From Reticulascus tulasneorum (taxonomy: Eukaryota; Ascomycota; Sordariomycetes; Glomerellales; Reticulascaceae), in assembly GCA_001557505.1 (NCBI GenBank), contig LSAX01000006.1, forward strand, positions 1,612,001 through 1,676,000: a DNA stretch of 64,000 nucleotides. Reading direction: 5' to 3'. A program made the position numbers and the translations under genes. Under the pieces are notes generated by a model. That model was not told the origin of the DNA and did not search any database. It was given only the letters and a program-made list of their open reading frames with translations. This document shows positions 1 to 12,400 of this stretch, one piece after another (position 1 is the first letter of the stretch; each line of letters opens with the position of its first letter).

Positions 1-435
1 GGCGGGGTGTGTCTTCGTCCGCGGATCACTGGCTGGTATGTGTTTGGCAACATAGTATCCCTGGAGCACGCACTTTAGCATCCACACCACATCCACAAGC
101 CCAGGTGTGTTCCCTACCTCTTTGAGATCCGGCAGCGTGCCCTGTTGCAGCACTTGCGACCCAATGAGCTCATACCCACGGCCCTTCAGCGGAGGTGCGA
201 CGAGGTTCATCTTCTCCTCCAAGGGCAGCGAGAAGAGCGTCTCGGCCGCCTTGAACAGCCGGCCCTGCAGCTCTTTCGAGATGCCGTGGCCGACGAGGGA
301 GAAGAAGCCACTCGTCATGCAAGCGTGCTTGACTTGTTCGATGATCTTGAGAGCCTCAGTGGAAGAAGCATCTTTCAGATACGGCGCAATATCAATGGTG
401 GGAATGACGAAACTCGACGTCTTGGAGACAGTCAT
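1..435 (-). CDS. 2-oxoglutarate/Fe(II)-dependent dioxygenase, N-terminal part (cut by window edge)
   Basis: The frame starts at the ATG whose complement lies at 433-435 and runs off the left edge. Exon 1 is 118-435 and a 57-bp intron occupies 61-117 (GTAGGG donor, CTCCAG acceptor); reading continues in 60-1. The intron is a multiple of three with no stop, so it is called from homology: removing it joins LPDLKE to GYYVAKHIPASDPR, the usual order in this family. The protein opens with a VIPTIDIAPYL-like motif, then FFSLVGHGIS around residue 45, the typical DIOX_N domain of isopenicillin-N-synthase-like oxygenases. The catalytic HxD...H and RxS residues would lie beyond the window, so activity and substrate cannot be judged. 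These enzymes are soluble and couple 2-oxoglutarate decarboxylation to hydroxylation or desaturation, often in secondary metabolism. No neighbouring biosynthetic core gene is visible. Confidence 0.85.
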   Translation of the reverse strand, partial: MTVSKTSSFVIPTIDIAPYLKDASSTEALKIIEQVKHACMTSGFFSLVGHGISKELQGRLFKAAETLFSLPLEEKMNLVAPPLKGRGYELIGSQVLQQGTLPDLKEVGNTPGLVDVVWMLKCVLQGYYVAKHIPASDPRTKTHPA

Positions 436-3400
436 CGTGAAAGGTTAATTGTAGTTTAATTAGTGCCGCTTGTGGATCGTCCCCTTGAGATACTCGTTTC
501 TGGAAAGATGCGATTAGAATGCCTTTGGCACGAAGGATAGTGTCTTCGGTACCTTTTATATCCTTTTAGGAGGAAATAGCTCAAGCACTCAGGCGAGGAG
601 TGAGACCGCGACTGCGAGATAGACTGTTGTAGCCTGTACACTCTTTCAGTGCATCAAGAATTAATAGAAACCTGCAGGCCGCCTCCAGATTCTTTTCTTC
701 TCAACCTCGCCTGCCAGAATCGTTTCTTTCTTAAATATATACTGCATCCCGTTGTCGTCGACAATAGCCTCGAACGTGACTTTGCGCTAAACACATTGCA
801 ACGTCGTTCATTCGTCACGATTGTTCGGCCTGCGGGGTTGGATAGCTGAAGCGGAGCTCGCCGCCTGCCTATCGCCCTACAATATCATAACGAGCACAGT
901 TGACGACAATCATCAATCTATGGGGAAAGGGCTATATGCAAGAGAGGTTTAGTTGATCTGTTCGACGAATCGTTGTCGTCTCGGGATCTCGGAATTAGGC
1001 CAAGCAACAAGGCATGCTGGGGCTGTCTGAATTTGCCAGAACCGACACCATTTAGAACTCTCACGAGATCGTAGCACTTAGCGAGACGGCGAAGTTCAAG
1101 CACAAGTAATACGAGGTTTTGTTTCTTACAATCAGGATACGCCGGGAGGGGACTTAACCAATCCTTGGGCTCCCTGCATACCGTGGATATTCCGACTTCG
1201 GCAATCTGTACAATGTTCCAAGAGTTTGAAACGCCTTTAACTGACAAGTCTAGCCTGGACAACAAGTAATCAGGAGCGGAGCCGTACAGTCAAAGCTAGA
1301 TATCAATGTATGTCGCAGACACAAGACCTGGTCGTAGTGAAGCGGATGCCGCACTGCCTGTACTTCTCGGCACACTGGAGAGTATCAAAATCAGAGAGAC
1401 CATTCTTGCACTGAGACCTTGGACGCAGTGTTCCAGAGGTCAGAGAACTGGGATTTAAAACCGCAGCCTAGTTTTAGGTTGCAACCGCTCGGCAATAACC
1501 GGTGCATTGCCACATTGGTAGATGACTACAATGCTTATTGGTAGAACCGAGAGAGTCGGCCCGGAACGGGACTACAAACACGACTCGTTCAGGTGAATAG
1601 CCAAAATCCACCAAGGCCATGTCTTCGGGCATCCTGTTTAGTGATTATTCCGATATATCTTAAAACAGGGTCCACACCAGAAAGGAGGGCTCAGACAGGT
1701 AGAGAGGCTTCACAGCTGCAGCATAACTCCCGAACTCATGCCAACGTCAAACGGAACCAAACCACAGCGAAAGATGTTGTCAACCATGAGACATGACCGG
1801 CCCAGATCGTACGCGTAATATAAACAATCACGTTTTGTTTATGGCCATCCACGACAATGAGTGCCGGTGATACACAAAACAGCAGTATGATCGCTGAATC
1901 ATACAAGTGTCGCATAAGATTGTGTTTGGGTGGGGGAGGAGTGCCTTCACTCTGGTGGACCAATGATGAGGGAGGAGATTGTGCAAGATGGATGGCAACA
2001 AGATTATTTAGGTGTGTTTGGTCAGCCTGGAGCCGCATATGTACGTGAATTGGTATGGCAATCTCGAGGAGTATGATGCTCATGACAGGGTCAAGCACCA
2101 CACGTGCTAAAAGGATGCCGTGTCCATGAATGATCGCACGATAAGCGAGCTGCCTACCTGAGCAAAGCGGAGGATGAGCGCAACGGTAGGTCGGAGCTTA
2201 GGGTCGAAGTTGCAAGCGAGTAGCTAGGCTGTGCCCCAAGGCATTTGCGACTGGTTTAGAGGCGGCGCGGCCGAGCCGCTTGAGATCGACAGGTTCGCAG
2301 GACGATGCTACCGAGTCTGTTTGTCCCAGAAATGCATACCCAATCTAAAGGGATGGCCGAGGCTGAGAAGTCTGCGGTTGCAGGTAGTACACTTGCGTGT
2401 GCAACGTGGTGGCATATTGTGAGTGTGATGTTGGGAGCAAAAGTCAAAGACGGGCGGATCCCTCGTCGTGCGCAAACGCGTGAACGACCATAGACGAGAG
2501 GGAGACCAAAAAAATGACAAGTCGGGGTAGCTTCTCGTCCACAAATGACAAGCAAAAAGTCGGCTAGCTGATGATGACCGAAGAAACTCTCGAGGGTAGA
2601 CACAAAAAGAAAACGCTGAACGGTGGCGGTCAGTGCTCGCATTTCGTTCCGAAGATCTCTAGGCCGCTCAAACAGGTGATGCGTGCTGCGTCCCGAGAAT
2701 CTCTGAAGAGTGGAAGTTGCATGTGTCGCAAGGAGCTAGCTGCGTCATGACGGCGGCGTCTAGCTGGGCCCTCTCTCTCGTCCAGCCGCGCCGCTCGGGG
2801 ATGGTGACCGACTCGCATGGCAGCAGTCCGGTCCCAAAAGCAGAGACTTTTGGGTCTGTGGATGATATAGCCTGTGATGCAGCAGAGTTTGGGAAGGACG
2901 ACGAAGGAATGGTGATGAGGAGGGGTTAGGTGCGTGGAAAGGAACATGATAAGTTTGGTTCGGAAGGGCGAATGGAAGCTAGGGGAGTATGCAAGTAAGT
3001 ACGTGGCTCGAGTGCACGCCGCACACATATTACATCGCTAGCTACCTTAGCTCGCCTGTCAAGTTTTGTCCCGCTTAGGCTAAGTTGATGGAAACTCTGT
3101 CTGGTGCTCCGTCTGAGCCAAATCCGACGAACCTTTCCTCTCCGAGCGTAGCATGGGATGTATGGCATTTAGCAAAACCGTCAAATCCAGTCCTCTGGAT
3201 CTGGCTGCGATAGGCGATCCGAGCTAACTTAACAATCCCAAGCGTCTGTATGGCGGACGCGCCTCATCCATCCATCCTGCAGCTTCCTGCTCCTCATCAT
3301 CCTGCCTGGTGCTGGTGCCGATGCTGGTGCCGTTGCTGCTGATGCTGCCAGATCGAGGCGTGAACGGGATGGTAGGTCATCTGGCAGCCCGCCTCTCTCG

Positions 3401-4908
3401 AATGCGACGCTGTCGAACAGATCATCCCTTTTCAACAGACAGACTCGCAGACAGGCTGGTGGGTTCGAGCGGGCCTGACAAGGGCTTGCCTGAACGTGGA
3501 GGGATCTCTGGGACAGTGAGGGTTCGCTTTGGCGGTGTGCTCGGGGCCTCGTTCCTTGATGAGCAGGGGCGATGCAGGTTTGACTGTCGCAGATCTGCCG
3601 GGAGTGAGCTGATTGCAGTCAGCTTTTTCCCATCGCCATTGCGACATTGACTCCTACGTCCACTCGGGAACCCAGAGGACTGGAAAGGAGCTTTCTCATG
3701 TTGCTGGATGAGGCGTCTTCCGAGTTGGTGAAGCGTGAAGCTTGAGCTTGCTAGCTTGTGAGGTGTGTAAAGGAGGGTGGAAGGGAGGGGGGATACTCCA
3801 GGATTATGGAGTTCCACTTCGGAGTCTGGGCCGGGGGGGTTTTTGTCCTAGTGGGGGTTATTCTACTGCTGCAATGAGCTTATGTAGCAATAAATTCGAC
3901 TTATCAACCCACTAAAAAAGGATGCATTTGACTGCTGTAACATATCATAAACTGAAAAAGATGCCCTGTAATGATAGGTACAGACAGATGCAGTTGTAAT
4001 CTACCTCACCTTGAGGTAACTTTACCACCCCCTCTCCTCCCTACCCCCATTGACTGATCTCCATCATTTGGTGTAAATCATCCCCTTTCGGCTCCTCAGC
4101 CTCAAACCTCACCCAACCTTTACCTCTCTCCCCACCCAAGAAAAAAAACAAAGAAAAAAAAACATCAAACCCATGCCCCTCGGCTCCTCTATCTCTATCT
4201 ATGCTTTGAAGCCTCCTTGCTCATGATCGCCTCACATCACACAAATCGCGCTAATCAGTGAACCAATCCATCCCGCCGACTAGGGAAGATCCAGTTAATG
4301 CCGTCGCCCCGTGCTGTACCCTTCGTAAGTGGTGTCCCGAGCTTGTTTAAAACCAAAACCACATGCGCACACCCACACCATGAGAGTCCGCAAAGCATCC
4401 CATACACATGGCAAGTCTGGTTCGGATGGGGGGTCCACGCTATCATCTGGGCCCCCGACTAGGTATGTACGTATGTAGCTTGTCAGATGGCTCGCCTATG
4501 AACTATACCTTCGACTCGCTCTGCTTGGCTGCTGTTTGGACACATTCTTCCCTCCAGGAAGGCATAAATCCCTTGGACGTCCCTCTCTTATTCAAAGCCC
4601 GGTCCACCCAAAAAGCCTTCTCTACCTCATAAACCCGTTCCATGGTTGTTGGCTGTTTCTGTCATCCGCCTTTTCGTTCCTCACGTTGTGTTTGTTCTGT
4701 TCAACTCAATCCAAAGCCATCGCTGGGTATAAATCCACGAGGGTCTCCCCCCAAGACGAGTCGTGAACTTCTTGACCTCATCACGATACCTCATCAAGAT
4801 TTCCCAGCACGATTCCTCATCAAGATCCCTCAACATAGTCCCTCACACATTACTTCCTCTCATCACTACCATCACTACCATCTACTACTCTCATCTCCCT
4901 CAGCAACA
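436..4908. other. Gene-poor intergenic region, 4.5 kb
   Basis: No open frame here shows a recognisable domain or a convincing exon chain on either strand. Short frames up to about 130 codons overlap each other on both strands, as expected by chance. The last kilobase before the kinase gene at 4909 is pyrimidine-rich (about 4020-4180 and 4760-4908) and is probably its promoter and leader. No repeat, TIR or RNA gene was seen. Confidence 0.5.
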
Positions 4909-5805
4909 ATGACTAGCGGTCTTGTCCGGAGGACTCGACGTCATTCCCCAGTCCTCGCAACCCGCAAACATGAGAACAGTGGCGTAAGGCCGAGGCACAG
5001 ATCTCCGGCCCAGAGCTCATCAAAATCACTCATCGATTTGGAGCGGTTGAGACTCGAAATCGACCCCGTTGGGCCGCCAAACCCTCGTCCTGTAGGAGCA
5101 CAGGCCACAAAGATCCGGTTCTCAAAAACAGGATCCGCAGTTGACTTTGAAGAGGTGCCAAAGCTCGAGGCCCTCGCCGCTCACACCTGTCTTCCCGTAC
5201 CGCGACCATTGGGGTACGGGTTTGATGCGGCCACCGGTGACAAGTACATCGACCTGGAGCACGATGACGGAGTGTCTCTCGACCTTGTCTGGGAGAGTCT
5301 TGAAGATGAGAAGAAACGCAAGGTGGCCACACAGCTCCAGGGATACTGGAAGGAGCTCAGGAGCCTCGACTTCAATCTGATTCCCAACAGCCCCGTCCGT
5401 GACCGCTTCTTCTATCCAAGGTGTAAAGCGGAATACGGACCATTCCAGACTCACAAGGATTTCATCAGTGAGCTGATGGCTCGGATGGAGGCTGTCCAGT
5501 ACGATATGCCAAAGACAAAGGCCGTCGTGAACTTCCTGAGCGTTCTCAAAGACCGGGACAGCGAGATGGTCTACACCCACGGCGACTTCTGCGCCAAGAA
5601 CATCCTAATTAACGAAGACGCGGACGTGGTTGCGATACTCGACTGGTCTCAAGCCGGCTACTACCCCGACTACTGGGAGTACGTCAAGGCGCGGTTCTGG
5701 GACGAGGAGTCGAGCTTTGTTCAGGAGGGGTGGCTGGACACGATCCTGAAGCCGTGTCACTTGGAGCTTGCCGTTCTGCTGCATGCTCGGGATTTAATTT
5801 GGTGA
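4909..5805 (+). CDS. Aminoglycoside phosphotransferase (APH)-family kinase-like protein
   Basis: This is a single-exon frame of 298 residues. The ATG at 4909 is chosen because the 89 codons upstream in the same frame read as pyrimidine-rich leader, while from 4909 the protein is kinase-like. The catalytic loop is seen as YTHGDFCAKNILI (H224-G-D226, N231), followed by the metal-binding aspartate in VAILDWSQAG (D245). The substrate-side motif after it (YYPDYWEYVKARFW) is typical of the large fungal APH/choline-kinase-like family. A cysteine stands where many relatives have Leu or His after HGD-F; the catalytic Asp and Asn are kept, so the protein may be active. The first 60 residues are basic and unrelated to the domain. 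Fungal members are abundant, mostly of unknown substrate, and do not imply antibiotic resistance. No functionally linked neighbour is seen. Confidence 0.88.
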   Translation: MTSGLVRRTRRHSPVLATRKHENSGVRPRHRSPAQSSSKSLIDLERLRLEIDPVGPPNPRPVGAQATKIRFSKTGSAVDFEEVPKLEALAAHTCLPVPRPLGYGFDAATGDKYIDLEHDDGVSLDLVWESLEDEKKRKVATQLQGYWKELRSLDFNLIPNSPVRDRFFYPRCKAEYGPFQTHKDFISELMARMEAVQYDMPKTKAVVNFLSVLKDRDSEMVYTHGDFCAKNILINEDADVVAILDWSQAGYYPDYWEYVKARFWDEESSFVQEGWLDTILKPCHLELAVLLHARDLIW

Positions 5806-7867
5806 TGCCTATGTAATACTTAATCAATTCGTGTAATATTTAGCTCTTCTTTCTGCTGGTTGGATCCACGACTGGAATCTCGTGGAGTTCGAGTGGACAC
5901 AGCCACCTCGACATCAAAAGCAATGCTGTGGCGTTCGTTCCCAATACAATGTTGTCGTTTACCTTCATTCCCCGGCCCTCTGAACTTAAAGTGCACCGTC
6001 ATCCTGGTGACGACTATTGACTTCCAGGTTGCCGCGTTCAGCTTTCCCCATTCCTGGGCCTTGCATCTTCTCCCGATGGTTCCGATCTCAACCTTACCAC
6101 ACTCCTGGGAACTCTTTGTGCCCGATCAGGATAGGATGACCACGAGTCAGCGGCTTCGCGGGCCTTTCGCGCCAACCAGTTGGGATGAAATCTAATCGTC
6201 CGATCTGTACCCCCACCATGGGCAGCCATGCGGCTGAACAAACAGGGCTGCCTACGGAGCCACTCCCATGCCCCAGTGGCATTTCCGCCCTGACGACAAT
6301 CTCACAACAAGACATCCTTCTCCTCCAAAGCCGGAGATTCCAGCGTTGGGAATTTTCAGCTTGCAGGCCCTCTAGTACCTGGCTTCATCCCATCTAAAGG
6401 GCCCCAACTAATAGCATTGCGCATCCGGGCCATGCTATACCGGCAGTCCATCATCACCAACTGGTTCGCGGCCGCTGCGACTGGCAACCGGAAGTGTTTG
6501 GGCAACCTGTTAACAGCAATTAAGCTCAGCACACGCTAATCGGGTCAGAGTATGACCGTGGGAGGCAATGCCCCGAACGTGTTCTCGAAGGCCTGGTCGA
6601 ACGTGTGGAACACTGCTGACAAGTGTGCTCCTCTGGGACACTGGCCGGCGCGGCGCGGCGGCTGGAATGTGCGGTTCATCTTCCCCTTGACGGGAGAGAT
6701 GACGGGGATCATGGGCGGGATGGAGGCCTGGAATCCCTCGGGCTCACCGCCATCAGCGAGCAATGAGCTTATCCGGCGAAGGGGCCAGGGTTTATTTCTC
6801 CGAACTCGGGAGAATGATTCCTTCGAACCAACTAGACCGTCGACCCCTTCGATCGCGACTGTGGTTCCGAGCTAGGCGAGTCTCAGACCGCTCTCCGGAA
6901 GGCTTTGGACCACCACCCTCCGGTCCGAATTGCAAACTGTCCCTTGCTCCCGGACCAGGGCCAGCATTCCAATCACGCCCGATGTTTCTGGGCCACGGAA
7001 CAGATCGCATTGCGCGACCCCGTTGCAGCGGGGGCTTCTAGGGGAAAAAACCGGAAAGTGACGGTTGGTTTCCAATTCTACGATATTCTGGGGTTTTAGT
7101 ATTCTCAGGAAATGCTAGGGAAATCAGCCCAGCCTCTTCGGGAGAAAACTACAGTGGAAGGATGCAAATAGCCCGGGTACCAATTGCGAGTTTGCGTGGT
7201 TCACAGTGCACCTAGTTTGCCTCCAAGGAGTGGTTTGGAATGTTTTTCTTCTTCTTCGAACCTGTTCTTTCCAGCCGTCTCCAATGTGCCTAAGCTCATT
7301 TGTGGCCGTGCATCAGCAGAGTTTCAACCCTAGTTGAGTTCAAAAGGTACCGTTCCAAGATCCCACACCGCAATGGCCATTACACCCGGCCCGTCATCCT
7401 GAAAATGTCGCCCGTTTGACTCAGATAGCCGAAGAGCTTGGCGCCTGCAACCAAACAGCTTCAAAATTTGGTAGCTTTTCCCCCTTGTGTTCAGATGGTT
7501 GCCTTTCGGTGTACCCAGCCGTCTGGCTCCATCGGTTGCTTCAAGCCGCGGAAAACTTAAAATTACACGGAAACTGAGCCGTGGGTTCAAAGACCCATGA
7601 GTGTCGCGATCTTGGGACCACATTCGTAAGCAATTTCGGTTGAATCAGCAGCGGTACCACACGCAGGAATCGACTGTCCTGTGGAACCGTGACAATCATG
7701 TTTACTCTTGTAGAAACTGTTGGTAGCCCCGGCTGTGGCCCCGCCGTGACTCAAGTGAAAAACCGACAATCAGGTATCGTCTGTCACCAGGTGAATGGAC
7801 AAGCCTCGTTTCTGCGCCGCAGAATCCATGACGCGTCAATCGAGTTTCGCGAATAGTCAGCAACATC
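5806..7867. other. Intergenic region, 2.1 kb, between the kinase and MFS genes
   Basis: The region contains the 3' flanks of two convergent genes. Several short frames occur (longest about 107 codons at 6552-6875) but none has family motifs, a start context or splice signals joining it to another exon. Nothing further is recognised. Confidence 0.45.
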
Positions 7868-9477
7868 TCAACTATTATCTTCATCCTGAGCCAGGATGGC
7901 GGCAGTCCTGTCGCGGTCTGCCTTCTCCCTCTCGTGGTTCTTGAAAAGGGCTAAAAGCCCTAGATCGTAAGTGGCTTTGAGGCACCCGGCGCAAACAAAA
8001 GATACCCATAAGAGGTTTTTATCCGCGAGAATTCCGGTAACAAGAGGTCCGAGGCTTTGCGCCGCGGCTTTGACGGTTACTGTTAGGCCCATAATTGCCG
8101 TTCTCTCCGACGGAAGAAGGATCGCAGCTAGGAAGGCGGACCGGGGGACCATGTCCATCGACGCCGTGCAGGACCGGAGGACGAGGAGAACCAATGACCA
8201 GTGGACCTCGTTGGGCAGTGGCAACAGAGCGAGACATATTGATGAGGGAAGATGGGTGAAGACCATGGTCTAAGTTTTGGCGTTAGTCAATGAACCCTGA
8301 ATGATGTAGCAGACGTGTGCGGACCTTGACGTTACCAAACCGCTTTGCCAACGCGGCGGAAGCTATTAGTGAGAAGGCAGATATCAAACTCGTAACGAAG
8401 AACACGGTTCCGAGCTTTCCTATTTGCAAGTTGTAATGGGTTCGAAAGAAGAACGAGATCCAGGAACTAATTTTGTGTCAGCGCTTGTCCGTATACTAGA
8501 AGAGCCCGACTGACAGTGGGGCCAAGCCGGAGGCAAAAGCGTCCAGTGCGAACAGAACGCAGAGATTGATGGCTACTAGCACACTCTCCCGGCTGATGTG
8601 TGGTAGCAGTGCCCTTATCTTTTTCATCCGCTTTGGATGTTCGAGAGGTACTTGATTTTCCGGCATCCCAGCGTGCTGGAGGAATGGGACTTCCTCGCCG
8701 GATTCGGTGTGTTCTGGAGGGTCGTCACCTGGTGGATGTTTTGCAACACTATTCGCTTCTACCTTGGAGGTCAGAGCCATTGTCAGGGCAGCATTGACAC
8801 CTCCCAGGATAGCGTAGCCGCAGTAAACGAGGCGATAGGCCGACACCGGTTCCCACTGGAGAACGCTCAAGAGGTGATGGACAACCCATCCGGCTGTGAT
8901 CAGCCCAAACGCACTGCCTGACTTCCCTAGAAGATTGGACCACGCGTAGATGTCCGCCCTCCTGCTTGGGACTGTGACATGCGCGAAAATACTCTCCTCA
9001 ATAGTCTTGAAAGGGCCGATTTCGTTCCCACTGCAGCACCATTATCAATCAGTCCATCACAAATCAAAGTGGCACCCAAGAGGATACATACCTCGGACTA
9101 ATGATACCAAACATGGCGGCCAAGAGCAATATCCAGTAACTTTGGAAAAAGGTAAACACTAGACCGCTGCCAACCATCAAGCCGGCGCAGAGTGCCAGGA
9201 CAGGTTTCCTGCCCAAGCCATCCGCAAAGAGAGTCATAACAGAGCTTTTGAAGACGTCGCCGATCAGGGTTAATGTCATGAGCAGGCCTGTGTTCGTTTT
9301 TGATATCCCTAGAGCCTGGAGGTAGGACACTAGCACGAGGGTCGTGCCGTCGTAGGCAAAGAGTCGTATGAAGCGCTGTAGACAGATGATCTTGACGTCC
9401 CGCGAGGAATCGTAGAGAGATTTCAAGCCCAGCTCTTCAAGAGCTCTGCCGAGCCAAGACCTTCGAGTTGTATCCAT
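7868..9477 (-). CDS. Major facilitator superfamily transporter, 4 exons
   Basis: The exons on the minus strand are 9477-9092, 9030-8515, 8466-8325 and 8269-7868, with introns of 61, 48 and 55 bp; the joined frame encodes 481 residues with no stop. The start is the ATG at 9477. Exon 1 has MFS motif A as LFADGLGRKP. The exon 1/2 junction rebuilds SPSGNEIGPF, a signature of a fungal subgroup of drug/solute-type MFS proteins, and the exon 3/4 junction rebuilds RFGNVKTMVFTHLP, also conserved there. Hydrophobic stretches fit about 12 membrane helices with a loop of acidic and proline-rich residues in the middle (GDDPPEHTESGEE). The donor of intron 2 (GTCAGT) was chosen over a later GTATAC because it gives a 48-bp rather than 30-bp intron and restores LAPLSWISFFF. 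Plasma-membrane transport of a small molecule is inferred; the substrate is unknown. Confidence 0.92.
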
Positions 9478-12400
9478 GGTCGAGAGTGCTTAGGAATTAA
9501 TGACCGTGTAAACGAAAATTTTGGACAGCCTGTGGATTGCGACTGACAGTGTCGCATCCCAACTGCTGCGACGTAATTGATTGACAGGAATATTGTACAA
9601 TTTGACTTGAAACTCTACTCATCCAACATAGCGACCGGGAACAAGGCACTCTACAGCATCCGCCGATGCGTATTCGTCTTAAAAGAGCCTTGGTTAGATG
9701 AGGGGGTTTGGTCGTCACACTGTCCACTGACGGATTATTGGTGGGCCACCTTAGTTCATGCTTAGTCATCAACCGCACGTGAAGAGACACCACCTCCACC
9801 CATCGATGCAATCTTCAACGTGCCCTGACGAGCCCATTGAAATCTGGGTTGGTGTCTTCTTATCAAATGAAGCCTTTTTTGGATGCCCAATGGCCCACTT
9901 AGAAGTAATGGGGACGCATGTTCTTAAAGTGACAATAGTGAGTTGTGTGCACTGTCGGGAGTAGCCGAAACCCGCCACGACTTTCCTCCAGTGAGATGTG
10001 GTTGTCAAGACAGAAACAGTGAGACCCTAAGACAAGCAGGTCACTCTTCAGGTCTGCAAACCTTCATTGAATGTTTTACGCGAAGGAAAAGCTATTTAGT
10101 TGTCGTGACGTACAGTCTCCCCCCTCTGCTAGTCTAGACAGCCAGACGAGGGGGCCACGGGTTCACTTGGGCGGAAGCACGAACTTTGACTTCAAGACAT
10201 AAGCCAAGGCAGAAGAAGTAAGCAACTTCCGGAAATCCGAATCTTCTGTTGATTTAGAATTGAAACAATACAACTAGATAGGTATGTCATTCAAAAGTCC
10301 TTGAAAACTTGTCTAACTTAGCCTAGGACAACCAAGGCCGAAGTCCAACCTAGCAGGAGTTTCGTCCAAATGCTCGCATGAATGACCATCTGACCATAGT
10401 GGGTGTGAGGTTGAATTTTGCTTTGGGAGATGTGCATGAAGCGTTCCTGTTTCCGACACTGTGAGCCTCAAACGCCACGGCCCCAATCTAGATCATCCCA
10501 CGATCTTGCTGCAGAAGGGCATGATCGTCTGACGGTCCGAGTCACCACGCAGGAACCAGAACCCGGGAGACCCAAAGGTGTGGGAATGGCTTCTGGAACA
10601 ATGTCTAATTCCCTCACCTGCTGCTTGATTCGGAAGGTGAAGCATTGCTTCAAAGCTGTGCGACGCCGTGGGGTGTGGGGGCTCCACGAATCCGCCACCT
10701 TGAATGCTCGTGGGGTTGAGGGATGAGATGGAGTTGGCAGCCACCTCACCGAACCAATTGTGTAGATGTAGCCCGGTGATATCCGAGTGGCTGGCAACTC
10801 TGTTGCGTTTCTTGTAAGATGCCGGTTGGTCACCGAGATTGCCCAGACTACCTCGACGACTCCCGTTCGTTGCTTTCGCGTTTTTGTGTTGGAACGCTCT
10901 GCCCAATAGTCCCCTGCCGGGCTCTGGCTATAATTAGTAGGCCATCCCTTTCTGCCAATTCTCTTTTGGCTATTCCCTCGGTTTGTCATTTCTGTCACGA
11001 AACCAAATGACAGGTTACCATGTGATGCAGGAATTCCCCTCGACTTTGATGCGCACAAATGCTTGAATAACATTTGCGAAATGCTTTGAGTTGGAGACTC
11101 TCTTCAACACATCTTCAGTAACAAGCCTTTCTTGCGAATAATAAGGAAGCAAGATTAAAACCTGGAATGGCACTACTTGAGCCACAGGTCTGATAGATGC
11201 GTACGCCTTCTCAGTTCTTTTCCGTACTACTTCATCATAGGGCTTAAACCCTCTTTGGTGCTTAAAGTAATGCGCATCTTATTAGCTTGGTTCTTCTCGC
11301 AGGGTTACCTTCCCATGTTTCCTATAGTGAAAGTCAGCTCACACTGACCCAATTAGCCTTGTACTGCTCTCTAAGAAGATCTAGAGACAAGAGGGAGGGG
11401 GCTTCGTCACTCCAGCTGGCCCGAGGAGCTCCGATGTGGCTGGCCATCTTCTGTCACATGGTGTTCATGATGACTGCGCATAGATTGGAGTTTCCAGCAG
11501 GATAAACAGCTATAGCCACTTGACAACCCAGGCTGATGCAGTTTGATGACGCGCTTCCGATGAACTAACCACTTGCGCTTAAATGAAGCTTCCTAATATA
11601 GCAGCACGCTTTCGGGTGCATGTAATGCAGTCTGCAAGGCTGGGCTGTGGATCGACATTGGCATCTGGTTAAGCCCAGACCAGAAACCCCATGGATCCGT
11701 GGTTTTCGTTGACACACAAAGACCAGGGCTCGGCCACTGGGAGGACCGGAATGCAGCATGGGCTACGCCATCCAAGCGGAATCCTGAAGCACGATGCTGT
11801 CCCAGAACGGGTAGCATCGCACAGTCGCGGGAGGATGCAATGACTAATGTGTAACATATGTTTATTCTCCCATTGGTCCATGAAGGCCACAAAGTGGCTT
11901 GAAGGCATACGAAGACGCCGTCAGCTTGTGGAGAAGCGAGGGGGACTATTGAAGTTCGCATTCAAGCTTGGCAACTCGACGAATTCTCCATCAATCATGG
12001 ACGAGATACCCCACACCCGTCTGCCTTGCCGTGTTTGAGAACAGACCGAAGAACATGCACCGATGGTGTGTGAAAGATCTAGAGAAAAAAAACCATGCAC
12101 AGCGAAAAGTGTGGGGAAACCTGGCAAGCAGGCAGAATGGCTTGCATGACATGTACAGCCAGCCGATGTGGGCTTGCTGCAAGATGACCTGGAAGGGGTA
12201 AAGTGGTCTATGGAGAGTGAGGGCTTCAGACTCTCTTTCAAGTAAATATGTGGTAATGGTCCCCACCACCAGCATAAGCCATTCGCAATATATTGAAATC
12301 AGAAACAAGTCAGGAGACTTCTCCTGCTTGGTTGGCAATGCCGGCGAATCCACCGTCTGGGAATAAGATGCGCGTGAAGGAGTGGGCATGTAAGATGTGG

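Noticed and set aside
918..1265. 115-codon minus-strand frame with protein-like leucine-rich segment
   Set aside because: It starts at TTG, no upstream exon could be joined and no family was recognised; it may be chance.
8467..8496. 30-bp intron in the MFS gene using the GTATAC donor
   Set aside because: It is too short for fungal splicing and inserts VGLFY; the 48-bp alternative restores the conserved segment.
10468..11073. 201-codon minus-strand frame in the gene desert
   Set aside because: No motif, low-complexity Arg/Ser/Pro composition and overlapping frames on both strands.
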